Origin: Williamsia muralis NBRC 105860
GTDB lineage: Bacteria; Actinomycetota; Actinomycetes; Mycobacteriales; Mycobacteriaceae
Direction of reading: 5' to 3'
Assembly: GCF_001598915.1 (NCBI RefSeq)
Contig: NZ_BDAP01000001.1
Span: 1,178,001-1,242,000, forward strand
DNA length: 64,000 bases
A program made the translations under genes and the position numbers. The notes below the pieces were generated by a model. The model was not told the origin of the DNA and did not search any database. It saw only the letters and a program-made list of their open reading frames with translations. Of the stretch, positions 1 to 9,277 are shown piece after piece. The first letter of the stretch is position 1, and each line of letters opens with the position of its first letter.

Positions 1-1001
1 CGGGGGTCGGCGCAGACGAAATAAGTGCCCTCGCTGCGGTGGACGCCGAAGCCCACCTCCGTCAGCGCGGCGGAGATGAGGTCGCGCTTACGCTGCAACC
101 CGGCCGACGATCGCCGGACCCATTCCATCTCCGTGCCCAGGGCGACGGCGATTGCCGGCTGGAACGGACCGCTGCCGACAAAACTCATGAACTGCTTGGC
201 GGCTCGGGCAGCTGCGATCAACTCGGCCGGACCGCTGATCCACCCGACCTTCCAGCCGGTGACGTTGAAGGTCTTGCCTGCCGATGACACCCGCAACGTG
301 CGCTCGCGCATCCCGGGCAGCGTCGCCAGAGGCGTGTGTACCCGCCCGTCGAACACCAGGTGCTCGTAGACCTCGTCGGTCAGTACCAGCACATCGTTGT
401 CGATGCAGACCTGGGCGATGGCCCTCAGATCCTCATCGGAAAGCACTGTGCCGGTGGGGTTGTGCGGACTGTTGATCACCACCATGGCCGTCTCGGGGGT
501 GACGGCCGCATGAAGGGCATCGTGGCCGAGTGCAAAACCGTCGCCATCGGCGATCAGAGGGATGGTCACCCGCTCGGCACCGGCCATCGCTGTCGCGGCG
601 GCGTAGGCGTCGTAGTACGGCTCGATCATCACCACCCGTTCGCCGGGCTCGACCAGCCCGATGATGGCTCCGGCGATCGCCTCGGTGGCGCCGACCGTGA
701 TCAGTACCTCGGTGGCCGGATCGTACTGCAGGCCATAGTGATCGAGTTGGTGCTGGGCCACCGCCTCCCGCAGGGCCGGGATGCCTGGACCGGGCGGATA
801 CTGGTTCTGGCCGGTCGCGATGGCCTCTTGTGCCGCGGCGAGCATCGCCGCCGGGCCGTCGGTGTCCGGGAATCCCTGACCGAGATTGATGGCATCGTGC
901 TCGGCCGCCAGCTGCGACATCTCGGCGAAGATGGTGGACGAGAACGGCTGTAGGCGCTTGACCGTCCGCATGCGGGTTGCCGGCTTCTTTTCGCTGGTCA
1001 T
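1..1001 (-). CDS. dapC: PLP-dependent aminotransferase, DapC-like (C-terminus beyond window)
   Basis: Fold-type I class I/II aminotransferase; 333 residues are visible and the gene runs off the left edge. The PLP-binding lysine is in SSAGKTFNVTGWK (about K243), with the conserved NSPHNPTG at about 177-184 and TDEVYEH at about 208-214. Position in synteny and overall sequence match M. tuberculosis Rv0858c (DapC, N-succinyldiaminopimelate aminotransferase of lysine/diaminopimelate biosynthesis). Related sequences are often called kynurenine or methionine aminotransferases, so the substrate is inferred. The ATG at 1001 overlaps the stop of the upstream sigma-like gene (ATGA), which suggests translational coupling. 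The fadA/fadB pair that separates dapC from the XPB gene in mycobacteria is missing. Confidence 0.85.
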   Translation of the reverse strand, partial: MTSEKKPATRMRTVKRLQPFSSTIFAEMSQLAAEHDAINLGQGFPDTDGPAAMLAAAQEAIATGQNQYPPGPGIPALREAVAQHQLDHYGLQYDPATEVLITVGATEAIAGAIIGLVEPGERVVMIEPYYDAYAAATAMAGAERVTIPLIADGDGFALGHDALHAAVTPETAMVVINSPHNPTGTVLSDEDLRAIAQVCIDNDVLVLTDEVYEHLVFDGRVHTPLATLPGMRERTLRVSSAGKTFNVTGWKVGWISGPAELIAAARAAKQFMSFVGSGPFQPAIAVALGTEMEWVRRSSAGLQRKRDLISAALTEVGFGVHRSEGTYFVCADP

Positions 1002-1855
1002 CGGAAGAGTGGTGTCCCCGTGAGCTTGTCCGGATTCGACAGGTCGTACACCGCGACGATCTTGCCGCCGCTGACGGCCAGCGCCGTCACCCTCCGATGC
1101 AGGGGGCTCTGTTCACGGATCCCGGCGTCGGTGAGCAGGCCCATCTCGCCGTTGATCAGCACGGGACGCGTGTGGCGGGTCATCTCGCTGCCGTACCGGG
1201 TCATCACGGTGGAGAGAAGTCGGAGGACGGTGGCCGAGCCGACGATCGGGCCGGTCGCCGACCTCGTGACCCCGTTGCTGTCGGCAAAGTACGTCAGATC
1301 CGGGTAAGCAAGTGCGGCAAGCGATTCCATGTCGCCCAGCGTCAACGCGAGCACGCCTTGCGCGACCACCTCGTTGTGGTCTTCGATGCTGTCGGGCTGC
1401 AGCGTGTCGGCCATCAGCTCGGCACCCTTGTCGGCGAGCCGGTTGACCTTGTCGGCCGAGATGGCCAGTGCGCCGGCGATCTGTCCGGCGTCTGTTCCGA
1501 AACAATCCCGCAGCACATACGAGATGCGGGTGGTGGGGGACAGTGATTCGAGGGCCACCATTGTGGCCAGGCGTGCGCCGTCGCCTGCCACGGCCGACGC
1601 CAGCGGGTCCTCGAACGAATCGGGTTCGAGGACAATGGGTTCGGGAAGCCACGGCCCGGTGTAGCTCTGTTTGCGTACTGCAACCGCCTGCAGTGCCGCG
1701 AGGGCGGCCCGCACTGTGCGGACCAAGCGGTCTTCCGGGTCTGAGGTGGAACCGCCGTCGGCGGCTATGCCGAGGGCAGCGACAACACTGCCGGTGAGCC
1801 GATAGCCGACCGACAACAGCTGCGGGTCACTCCGCTCGAACGTCGCAGTGGACAC
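998..1855 (-). CDS. ECF41/SigJ-like sigma factor, degenerate region 2
   Basis: A 285-aa protein with the architecture of ECF41 sigma factors: a sigma-2-like segment, the linker hallmark GPWLPEP (about 67-73), a sigma-4 helix-turn-helix (about 102-150, LSPTTRISYVLRDCFG) and a C-terminal SnoaL-like domain (about 160-285). The region-2 segment after YRLTGSV (18-24) lacks the usual acidic and aromatic core-binding/-10 recognition helix (typically VVQDTWLRW-like) and reads ALGIAADGGSTSDPEDRL instead. The SnoaL-domain DGGGK motif is replaced by DSNGV (192-196). It may no longer act as a conventional sigma factor and could be a regulator or anti-sigma mimic. Its stop overlaps the aminotransferase start by 4 nt, so the two are probably co-expressed. 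Confidence 0.75.
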   Translation of the reverse strand: MSTATFERSDPQLLSVGYRLTGSVVAALGIAADGGSTSDPEDRLVRTVRAALAALQAVAVRKQSYTGPWLPEPIVLEPDSFEDPLASAVAGDGARLATMVALESLSPTTRISYVLRDCFGTDAGQIAGALAISADKVNRLADKGAELMADTLQPDSIEDHNEVVAQGVLALTLGDMESLAALAYPDLTYFADSNGVTRSATGPIVGSATVLRLLSTVMTRYGSEMTRHTRPVLINGEMGLLTDAGIREQSPLHRRVTALAVSGGKIVAVYDLSNPDKLTGTPLFR

Positions 1856-1959
1856 CCCGACAGCTTACAGTTTGCCGATCGTCAGATGCCCCATTGCCGG
1901 TGGTTCCACCTCCGCGTCGTCGGCCGACGCACGCCCCTCAGATCGCCGGCCAAAGATCG

Positions 1960-3612
1960 TCAGCCGACGGCGGGTCCGAGCAGATCGTCGGCATCGGTGA
2001 TCCGGTACGCGTACCCCTGCTCGGCGAGGAACCGCTGGCGGTGTGCCGCGTAGTCGGCGTCGACCGTGTCGCGCGAGACCACCGAATAGAAGTGCGCCTG
2101 ACCACCGTCGGCCTTCGGGCGCAGCAAGCGTCCGAGCCGCTGAGCCTCTTCCTGGCGAGAACCGAATGTGCCCGACACCTGGACCGCGACCGACGCCTCG
2201 GGGAGATCGATCGAGAAGTTGGCGACCTTCGAGACCACCAGCGTCTGGATCTCGCCGGTGCGGAACTTCGCGAACAACTCCTCGCGCTCTTTGTTCTTCG
2301 TCGACCCCTTGATCACGGGCGCGTCGAGGGCAGCGCCGAGTTCGTCGAGCTGGTCCAGGTAGGCGCCGATGATCAGTGTCTGAGAGTTCTTGTGCTGCTC
2401 GAGGATCGACTTCACCACATTGATCTTGGTGTGCGCCGTCGAACAGAGTTTGTACTTCTCCTCCGGCTCGGCGACCGCGTATTCGAGGCGCTCGTTGTCG
2501 GTGAGTGTCACCCGAACCTCGATGCACTCGGCGGGAGCGATCCAGCCCTGCGCCTCGATGTCCTTCCACGGCGCGTCGTAGCGCTTGGGCCCGATCAAAC
2601 TGAAGACGTCGCCTTCCCGGCCGTCCTCACGCACCAAGGTGGCGGTGAGACCGAGGCGGCGCCGCGACTGCAGATCCGCCGTCATCCGGAACACCGGCGC
2701 GGGCAGCAGGTGGACCTCGTCATAGATGATCAGCCCCCAGTCGCGGGAGTCGAACAGATCAAGATTCCGGTACTCGCCCTTGGATTTGCGGGTCATCACC
2801 TGATAGGTGGCGATGGTGACAGGGCGGATCTCCTTGCGCTCACCCGAGTACTCGCCGATCTCTTCTTCGGTCAGCGACGTCCGTGCGATGAGCTCCCGCT
2901 TCCACTGCCTGCCGGCGACCGTGTTGGTGACGAGGATCAACGTGGTGGCCTGCGCCGTGGCCATCGCGGCCGCACCGACCATGGTCTTCCCTGCACCACA
3001 GGGCAGCACAACCACGCCGGAACCACCCGCCCAGAACGACTCGGCAGCCAGCTGCTGGTAGTCACGCAGCTCCCAGCCGTTCTCGTCCAGCTTGATCTCG
3101 TGGGCTTCGCCGTCGACGTACCCGGCGAGGTCCTCGGCAGGCCAGCCCACCTTCAGCAGGATCTGCTTGAGACGGCCGCGCTCGGAGGGATGAACGATGA
3201 CCGTGTCGTCGTCCACCCGGGCACCCAGCATCGGCGCCACCTTCTTGTTGCGCATGATCTCGACCAGCACCGCGCGGTCGAAGCTGACCAGGGTCAATCC
3301 GTGCACCGGACTCTTCACCAGCTGTAGCCGGCCGAAGCGGCCCATGGTGTCGACGACATCCATCAGCAGAGGCTGCGGCACCGCGTAACGCGAGAACGTG
3401 ACCAGCGCATCGACCACCTGCTCGGCGTCGTGCCCGGCGGCACGAGCGTTCCACAAGGCGAGCGGTGTCACCCGGTAGGTGTGCACGTGCTCGGGAGCCC
3501 TCTCGAGCTCGGCGAACGGCGCAATCGCGGCCCTCGCCTCGGCAGCCTGGGGGTGGTCGACCTCCAGTAGAAGGGTCTTGTCCGATTGCACGATCAACGG
3601 TCCGTCAGTCAC
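1960..3612 (-). CDS. DNA repair helicase XPB (SF2)
   Basis: A 550-aa superfamily 2 helicase of the XPB/ERCC3 family, orthologous in sequence and position to Rv0861c. The XPB N-terminal domain spans about 1-170. Walker A is PCGAGKT (204-210), motif II DEVH (298-301), and motif III GLTATLVRED (321-330) contains the RED signature of XPB. The C-terminal RecA domain has SKVANFSIDLPEA and a QRLGRLLRPK motif VI. It is expected to be an ATP-dependent 3'-5' DNA helicase or annealase in the cytoplasm with a presumed repair role. The start is GTG at 3612, with a purine-rich GAGGAG somewhat far upstream. The next minus-strand gene upstream encodes its usual genomic partner. Confidence 0.93.
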   Translation of the reverse strand: MTDGPLIVQSDKTLLLEVDHPQAAEARAAIAPFAELERAPEHVHTYRVTPLALWNARAAGHDAEQVVDALVTFSRYAVPQPLLMDVVDTMGRFGRLQLVKSPVHGLTLVSFDRAVLVEIMRNKKVAPMLGARVDDDTVIVHPSERGRLKQILLKVGWPAEDLAGYVDGEAHEIKLDENGWELRDYQQLAAESFWAGGSGVVVLPCGAGKTMVGAAAMATAQATTLILVTNTVAGRQWKRELIARTSLTEEEIGEYSGERKEIRPVTIATYQVMTRKSKGEYRNLDLFDSRDWGLIIYDEVHLLPAPVFRMTADLQSRRRLGLTATLVREDGREGDVFSLIGPKRYDAPWKDIEAQGWIAPAECIEVRVTLTDNERLEYAVAEPEEKYKLCSTAHTKINVVKSILEQHKNSQTLIIGAYLDQLDELGAALDAPVIKGSTKNKEREELFAKFRTGEIQTLVVSKVANFSIDLPEASVAVQVSGTFGSRQEEAQRLGRLLRPKADGGQAHFYSVVSRDTVDADYAAHRQRFLAEQGYAYRITDADDLLGPAVG

Positions 3613-3762
3613 AAGGAACCATTCTCCTCAGAAGCAGCAGTTTGTGCCACGAGCGGTGGCCGGGGGATCGAGAGCTGCTATATGTGGCAACTCGCTTCGT
3701 GATCAACAGTCAACAGGCCGCCGAACTTCCCGACGGCCTCGGCCCGAGGTGGCCGCGCGGAA

Positions 3763-6093
3763 TCAGTCGACGATCTCCACGCTGGTGATCCGGTGAAGTG
3801 AGAACCGGTGTTCGTCGTTGCTGCCCGGGTCCAGGGCGATCACCTGGCCGGCGCCGATCATCCGGGGCACGACCACGTGTTTGGACGCGAAGCCCTCGGC
3901 GTTGACGTACCCCAGGCGTACCGACTGCTTGTTCGCCAACGCGGTCTGCAGCAATGCGGTCGCAGGCAGTCCGCCACCGGTCACCGATGACCCTCCGGCT
4001 CCGGCCGCGGTGAGCGTGGCTGCGTTCGCCGCGTCCTGTGATCGCATGTGGCTTACCACCGCAGCCAACCGATCGCGAGCGGGTGAGCTGAGCGACGGCT
4101 TGCGTGCCGACGCGCGTCGTTCCCGTGGGGTCGGCAGCCGAGCCCCGCGCGTGCGCAGGTCCACCAGTTCACCGGCCGAATCCTCGCCCGCCGGAACGAA
4201 TCCGCCCGCCCGCAGGATATCGAGGACGTCGATGATGGGGTCGTCACACACTGCCACGGTCGGGGCCAGTGCGCGCAGCGACAACTGTTCGGCCACCGGT
4301 GAATTGAGCACCGCCGCGAGCGTGGTCGGGTCCTCGCAACGGATGAACGTACTGGCCACGCCGACGCGCAGCTGTCCGTGCTTACGCGCGACATCGTCGA
4401 TGAGGTATGAGAGTGACTGCGGCACAGGGGTCTTCGAGTGGGACGTGAACAGTGTCATCAGCTCGGTGCCGGTACGGCCCGCATCGAGCGCGCGGCGAAC
4501 CGACGACTCTGACACCCGGTACACCGAGGCCGCCCCACCGGACTCCAGGTCCGCGACCAGGGCCAGGTCGGCCGCGAGTTCCGGGGTCAGTGGTCCCGGG
4601 GCGGTCACCGTCAGATCCGCTTGAGCCAAGAAGAAGTCGATGGGAGCGGGGATGGACTTTGCCATCGCCGCGACCGTGGCGGCCTCGACCTCGTCGGGTG
4701 TACCGGTTGCGATGAGTTCGCGGCCCGCCGACGTCAGGGCACCGTGAGCCACCAGGCCCAGCGACTGGGCCTCGGCGAGTGTTTCGATGATCGTCGACTG
4801 CGGCATGCGGCGAAGCCACCGGGGATGGCGCCACGCGATGTGCCTGCCGAGGGCGACCGGCGTGACGTCGGCGCCGGGTTTGGCCTCGGCCAGCGCGTGG
4901 AGCACAAGAAGCCGCTCGGCGCGGGCAGCACCTTCGGGCATCGCACCGACCAGCGCGCCGATCAACGTGCCGTCCGGGGTGCGTCCGCCGATCTGCCACG
5001 GCCTGCGGTGCAGATCCAGCCACCCCGAGGCGATGGAGAACCATCGGCGCTCGGGTGCCTGATGCGACCAGCTGTCCACGGACGTTGTCGGGGCCCACGA
5101 CGGTTCGAGACCGTCCGACGGGTCGGGCACGGGGAATCCGGAATCGATGAGGCGGAGTCCGGCGAGCACCTCGATCACCAGGCCCACCCGCTTTTCTTCC
5201 ACGGCCAGGGCCTTGGCGAGTCGACGGATCTCCCGCACGCCCATGCCGCCGGCCCGCAGAACCGCTGCCGGGTGGGCGCCGAGGGTCTCGATGGCGTCGG
5301 CGCTGTGCCGCAGGAACTCGAGCGCTTCGCCACCGGCCGCGGCATCGACCTCGGCCAGCCCGACCTTGCGTCCACCGCCACCGGAGAGCTCCGGCGGCCG
5401 CAACTCGAATGGCTCGGCTGGATCCTCGCCGCGGATGAGCTGGCCGATCACCACCGGCAATTCGACGGTCTGCTCATCGACCACCAGCAGCAGTCCCTGA
5501 TGGACCAACCTCGGGACCGGCCGATCCGACTCGGGTCCGAGCCCGGCGTCACGGGTTCGTCCCAGGCCGGGTCCCGACGCCAGCGTGGACAACAGGTCAC
5601 GCTCCCGGTCGCCGAGGGCGTCGATCTTCGCTCGGATCTCGGCGAGCGACAACGCGTTGACAGGGGCGGTCGCAAGACGTGAACGCCACGGCCACGCCGC
5701 TGCCATGTGTGGTCCGGTGACCAGCGCGTCGGGCGTCCCCCACAGCAGCGCGAGGTCGACGAGGTTGTCGATGCGCGCCCGGATCGCGTCGGGTGCGGCG
5801 CGCTCCGACAGCGCCTCGACGATGGCGTCGGTGGACACAGGCGACAGCCCACGGGTCTGTTCGGATCGCGAACCCAGTTCCGCGATGGTCTCGAGCACCG
5901 CCACCGCCAGCAGGTCCAGGTCTTCGCCACATCGGTTGATCGAGGCCGCCGACATCGCGCGCTGCGCAAGCACCTCGACCCCGGGTGGGGGAGGGCTGGC
6001 CAGATCCGGCCGGGACTGCAGGAGATCGAGCAGTTGGTCGTCGTCGCGGCGGGCGAGGTCGTCGGCCAGACTGATTGGCTGGTCGGGGCTCAT
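3763..6093 (-). CDS. XPB-associated helicase-domain protein (Helicase_C_3-like), Rv0862c family
   Basis: A 776-aa protein matching the mycobacterial Rv0862c family. No Walker A is visible. The N-terminal half has winged-helix-like helical repeats, and a region around 550-660 (DLALVADLESGGAASVYRVS, then SYLIDDVARKHGQLRVG) resembles the domain found at the N-terminus of XPB helicases. The C-terminal part (about 690-776) ends in a WYL-like beta segment (VRLGYVNAEG, HRITSVEIVD). The ATG at 6093 gives the N-terminus MSPDQPISLADDL, which fits the family; in-frame ATGs at 6120 and 6219 are possible, but the latter would overlap the divergent gene at 6127. Neither has a clear ribosome binding site. 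It probably acts with XPB next door; its activity is unknown. Confidence 0.82.
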   Translation of the reverse strand: MSPDQPISLADDLARRDDDQLLDLLQSRPDLASPPPPGVEVLAQRAMSAASINRCGEDLDLLAVAVLETIAELGSRSEQTRGLSPVSTDAIVEALSERAAPDAIRARIDNLVDLALLWGTPDALVTGPHMAAAWPWRSRLATAPVNALSLAEIRAKIDALGDRERDLLSTLASGPGLGRTRDAGLGPESDRPVPRLVHQGLLLVVDEQTVELPVVIGQLIRGEDPAEPFELRPPELSGGGGRKVGLAEVDAAAGGEALEFLRHSADAIETLGAHPAAVLRAGGMGVREIRRLAKALAVEEKRVGLVIEVLAGLRLIDSGFPVPDPSDGLEPSWAPTTSVDSWSHQAPERRWFSIASGWLDLHRRPWQIGGRTPDGTLIGALVGAMPEGAARAERLLVLHALAEAKPGADVTPVALGRHIAWRHPRWLRRMPQSTIIETLAEAQSLGLVAHGALTSAGRELIATGTPDEVEAATVAAMAKSIPAPIDFFLAQADLTVTAPGPLTPELAADLALVADLESGGAASVYRVSESSVRRALDAGRTGTELMTLFTSHSKTPVPQSLSYLIDDVARKHGQLRVGVASTFIRCEDPTTLAAVLNSPVAEQLSLRALAPTVAVCDDPIIDVLDILRAGGFVPAGEDSAGELVDLRTRGARLPTPRERRASARKPSLSSPARDRLAAVVSHMRSQDAANAATLTAAGAGGSSVTGGGLPATALLQTALANKQSVRLGYVNAEGFASKHVVVPRMIGAGQVIALDPGSNDEHRFSLHRITSVEIVD

Positions 6094-6126
6094 CCAGTAG
6101 ATGATATGCGGGCCACTCATGGCAGA

Positions 6127-6315
6127 ATGACGCCCGTGGCTGAAAAGAAGAAGTACGTCGATAATGGTTGGCCCGAGGTTCCCGAGGGTGAGCACGCCGT
6201 CAGTGAGTTCGCCGCGCACGTCTCCGGCGCTCTGTCACCGTTCGGTGAGGTCACCTTCCCGCTCCCGGTCGACGACCTGCCTTACCTTCACCCGCGAACC
6301 ACCGTCAATCGCTGA
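6127..6315 (+). CDS. small conserved hypothetical protein (Rv0863 position)
   Basis: A 62-aa acidic protein, MTPVAEKKKYVDNGWPEV at the N-terminus, ending in PYLHPRTTVNR. No known domain, signal peptide or membrane segment. It occupies the place of Rv0863 between the XPB partner and moaC. The stop is 3 nt before the moaC GTG, so it is likely the first gene of the moaC-mog-moaE operon. The start may instead be the GTG at 6136 (VAEKKKYVD). No clear Shine-Dalgarno sequence. Function unknown. Confidence 0.65.
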   Translation: MTPVAEKKKYVDNGWPEVPEGEHAVSEFAAHVSGALSPFGEVTFPLPVDDLPYLHPRTTVNR

Positions 6316-6318
6316 TCG

Positions 6319-6858
6319 GTGAGCGCGCCGACCGACCGGCCCGGCCCAGGACGTCTCAGCCATCTCGACGAGGCGGGGGCGGCGCAGATGGTCGATGTCG
6401 GCGGCAAGGCCGCCACCACGCGTAAAGCGCTGGCCACCGGGGTTTTTCGCACCACCGCCGACGTGATCTCGCTGTTGTCGACGGGCGGGTTGCCCAAAGG
6501 GGATGCGCTGGCAACGGCCCGCATCGCCGGCATCATGGCCGCCAAGAAGACCCCCGAGCTGATCCCGCTGTGCCATCAGGTCGCGCTCAGCACCGTGAGC
6601 GTCGATTTCGAGCTCGGCACAGACTTCATCGAGGTGCGCGCGACCGCGGTCACCACCGACCGCACCGGCGTCGAGATGGAAGCCCTCACTGCGGTGGCGG
6701 TGACCGGACTCACCCTGCACGACATGGTCAAGGCGGTCGATCCGCGCGCGCAGATGACCGATATCTGCCTCCAGGAGAAGACCGGCGGCAAGAAGGGTCA
6801 CTGGACCCGGGACAACCGGCCGGTTGACGAGACCGGCTCTGCGGACGGAGGGGTCTGA
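6319..6858 (+). CDS. moaC: cyclic pyranopterin monophosphate synthase MoaC
   Basis: A 179-aa MoaC, which with MoaA converts GTP through 3',8-cyclo-7,8-dihydro-GTP to cyclic pyranopterin monophosphate, the first step of molybdopterin synthesis. Family motifs are present: MVDVGGKAATTRKA near the N-terminus, KKTPELIPLCHQVALS in the middle, and GVEMEALTAVAVTGLTLHDMVKAVD with the catalytic KAVD region, followed by DICLQEKTGGK. The start is GTG at 6319, 3 nt after the upstream stop. The stop overlaps the mog ATG (TGATG), indicating an operon. Cytoplasmic. Confidence 0.97.
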   Translation: MSAPTDRPGPGRLSHLDEAGAAQMVDVGGKAATTRKALATGVFRTTADVISLLSTGGLPKGDALATARIAGIMAAKKTPELIPLCHQVALSTVSVDFELGTDFIEVRATAVTTDRTGVEMEALTAVAVTGLTLHDMVKAVDPRAQMTDICLQEKTGGKKGHWTRDNRPVDETGSADGGV

Positions 6859-7352
6859 TGTCTGATCCCCACGCCGCCGACCCCCGCACTGCAGTGGTGG
6901 TCGTGGCCTCGACGCGCGCCGCAGGTGGTGTGTACGCCGACCGCTCGGGGCCGATCATCGTCGAATGGTTGCGCGACCGCGGGTTCGTGGTGAACGACCC
7001 GGTGGTGGTTCCCGACGGTGACCAGGTCGGCGCAGCACTCCGAACAGCAGTCGGAGATGAGGCGGCTCTGGTCCTCACCACCGGTGGCACCGGTCTGAAC
7101 CCGACCGATCAGACCCCCGAACAGACCGCCGCGGTCATCGAACGCGAAATACCCGGTCTGGCCGACGCCATCCGCAACAGCGGGTTGCCCAAAGTCCCCA
7201 CGGCCGTCCTGTCGCGGGGAACGGCCGGTGTCGCGGGCCGCACCCTCATCGTCAATCTGCCCGGTTCCACGGGTGGTGTCCGTGACGGCCTCGAAGTTCT
7301 GGCACCTGTGCTCACCCACGCCCTGGACCAGATCCACGGAGGCGACCACTGA
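6858..7352 (+). CDS. mog: molybdenum cofactor biosynthesis protein Mog/MoaB family
   Basis: A 164-aa MogA/MoaB-type protein that adenylylates molybdopterin ahead of molybdate insertion. The signature [15 protein letters not shown] and the C-terminal [15 protein letters not shown] loop are the nucleotide/pterin-binding motifs of the MPTase domain. Ortholog of Rv0865. Its start overlaps the moaC stop and its stop overlaps the moaE ATG (TGATG), so all three genes should be translated from one message. Confidence 0.93.
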   Translation: MSDPHAADPRTAVVVVASTRAAGGVYADRSGPIIVEWLRDRGFVVNDPVVVPDGDQVGAALRTAVGDEAALVLTTGGTGLNPTDQTPEQTAAVIEREIPGLADAIRNSGLPKVPTAVLSRGTAGVAGRTLIVNLPGSTGGVRDGLEVLAPVLTHALDQIHGGDH

Positions 7353-7789
7353 TGGCTGCCATCGTCGCCCGTGCCGTGGTCACCGAAGAGCCTCTATCCA
7401 CCGCCGACCATGAGGCCCTCGCCTCCGAGGCGGCAGGCGGAAAAGCTGGGGCCATTGTGAGTTTTGTCGGCGCGGTGCGCAATCACGACGGCGGCCGCGA
7501 CGTCACCGCACTGAACTACAGCGCGCACCCGACGGCCGGCGAGGTCGTCGAGAAGGTCGTGGCAGAGATCGCGGCCGGGGCCGACGGCGTACGTGCGGTC
7601 GCTGTGTCGCACCGGGTGGGGCCACTGGCCATCGGTGATGCGGCGCTGGTGGTGGCCGTGGCAGCCGATCATCGCCAGGCAGCCTTCGCGACCTGTGCGC
7701 TGCTGGTCGACGAGGTCAAGGCCCAACTCCCGGTGTGGAAACACCAGATCTTCGCCGACGGCACCGACGAATGGGTTGGCTGCGCCTGA
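7352..7789 (+). CDS. moaE: molybdopterin synthase catalytic subunit MoaE
   Basis: A 145-aa MoaE, the large subunit that transfers sulfur from MoaD thiocarboxylate to cyclic pyranopterin monophosphate. It shows the family core [44 protein letters not shown] and the catalytic lysine region [15 protein letters not shown]. Ortholog of Rv0866. Its partner subunit MoaD is not in this operon but about 1.2 kb away on the opposite strand (9027-9275). Confidence 0.96.
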   Translation: MAAIVARAVVTEEPLSTADHEALASEAAGGKAGAIVSFVGAVRNHDGGRDVTALNYSAHPTAGEVVEKVVAEIAAGADGVRAVAVSHRVGPLAIGDAALVVAVAADHRQAAFATCALLVDEVKAQLPVWKHQIFADGTDEWVGCA

Positions 7790-7815
7790 CCAGAGTGCCC
7801 CACCCGCCCGGAATT

Positions 7816-7864
7816 GGTGGGTTCGGGCGGGGTCGACCTGGGCAAATGCTCGCCCGAACCCACC
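7816..7864. repeat. intergenic palindromic repeat, copy A
   Basis: Perfect 14-bp inverted arms, GGTGGGTTCGGGCG at 7816-7829 and its complement at 7851-7864, enclose a 21-nt loop containing CGACCTGGG. A second copy with the same arm spacing (35 nt start to start) and the same loop core lies at 24916-24964. It sits between the moaE stop and the rpfA terminator. Probably a dispersed intergenic element or transcript-end hairpin; role unknown. Confidence 0.7.
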
Positions 7865-7881
7865 ATCATCGGAACATGGAA

Positions 7882-7921
7882 AAGGGCCCCGCACGGACTC
7901 ATGGTCGCGTGCGAGGCCCTT
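7882..7921 (-). terminator. intrinsic terminator of rpfA
   Basis: 14-bp inverted arms (AAGGGCCCCGCACG at 7882-7895 against 7908-7921, one mismatch) with a 12-nt loop. Read on the minus strand the stem is followed by TTTT, 19 nt after the rpfA stop. It may also terminate moaE transcripts weakly on the plus strand. Confidence 0.75.
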
Positions 7922-7939
7922 CGTCTGGGCTCCCCGAGA

Positions 7940-8761
<822 letters not shown>

Positions 8762-8942
8762 TCACTTGCGGTCTGGCCGATCAGGTCGACCGAGACAGAC
8801 GGTACGGGTTAATCAGTGGTTACACATAACTTCTTCGACGGCCTTTTCGACGTGTCGGCGGGCCCGTTTTCGGCGGTTTCGGCATTACTGCTGCTCATCG
8901 GTATGACTGTCGTCCTGTGTCCGTACCGTAACCCAACCGTTA

Positions 8943-8958
8943 TGTGAGGAACGTCACA
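8943..8958. promoter_or_regulatory. CRP/GlxR-type cAMP receptor protein site
   Basis: TGTGAGGAACGTCACA is a perfect match to the symmetrical CRP consensus TGTGA-N6-TCACA. It is about 400 bp upstream of the rpfA start codon and about 200 bp upstream of the riboswitch. In M. tuberculosis rpfA is a known target of the CRP homolog Rv3676, which supports the assignment. It could also influence moaD-moaA, whose stop is 69 bp away, but that operon reads away from it. Confidence 0.75.
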
Positions 8959-9026
8959 GCTTCATCCGAAGGAATGAGACGCCGATGTGGGTCGAATGAC
9001 CCGTTGCTGCGCACGGTGAGATGCGC

Positions 9027-9275
9027 TCAACCGCCCGCGAACGGCGGCAGGACGTCGACGGTGTCGCCACTCGAGAGCGCCCGTGAGCGGTCCCGAACGG
9101 CGACGGACTCATGCAGATATGAGCATCTCTCGAGCACTTCAGCCAACTGTGGATTGCTTTGACCCAATTGGATTTCCAGATCCGCAAGAGTGGCTTTGTC
9201 AGTGAGTTCGACCACACTTTGCTCGACACCCGCGGCTGCTTGGGCGGCAGCAAAGAACCGGACGCAGATACGCAT
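9027..9275 (-). CDS. moaD: molybdopterin synthase small subunit MoaD
   Basis: An 82-aa ubiquitin-fold sulfur carrier ending in the diagnostic Gly-Gly (LPPFAGG), which is adenylylated and thiocarboxylated before sulfur is passed to the pterin by MoaE. The start ATG at 9275 (MRICVRFFAAAQ) lies 2 nt after the moaA stop; the reading frame stays open upstream but that stretch overlaps moaA. Ortholog of Rv0868c (MoaD2). Confidence 0.94.
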   Translation of the reverse strand: MRICVRFFAAAQAAAGVEQSVVELTDKATLADLEIQLGQSNPQLAEVLERCSYLHESVAVRDRSRALSSGDTVDVLPPFAGG

Positions 9276-9277
9276 AG

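Noticed and set aside
1894-3327. 477-codon plus-strand frame opposite the XPB helicase
   Set aside because: Shadow of the helicase gene; no domain and no translation start signal.
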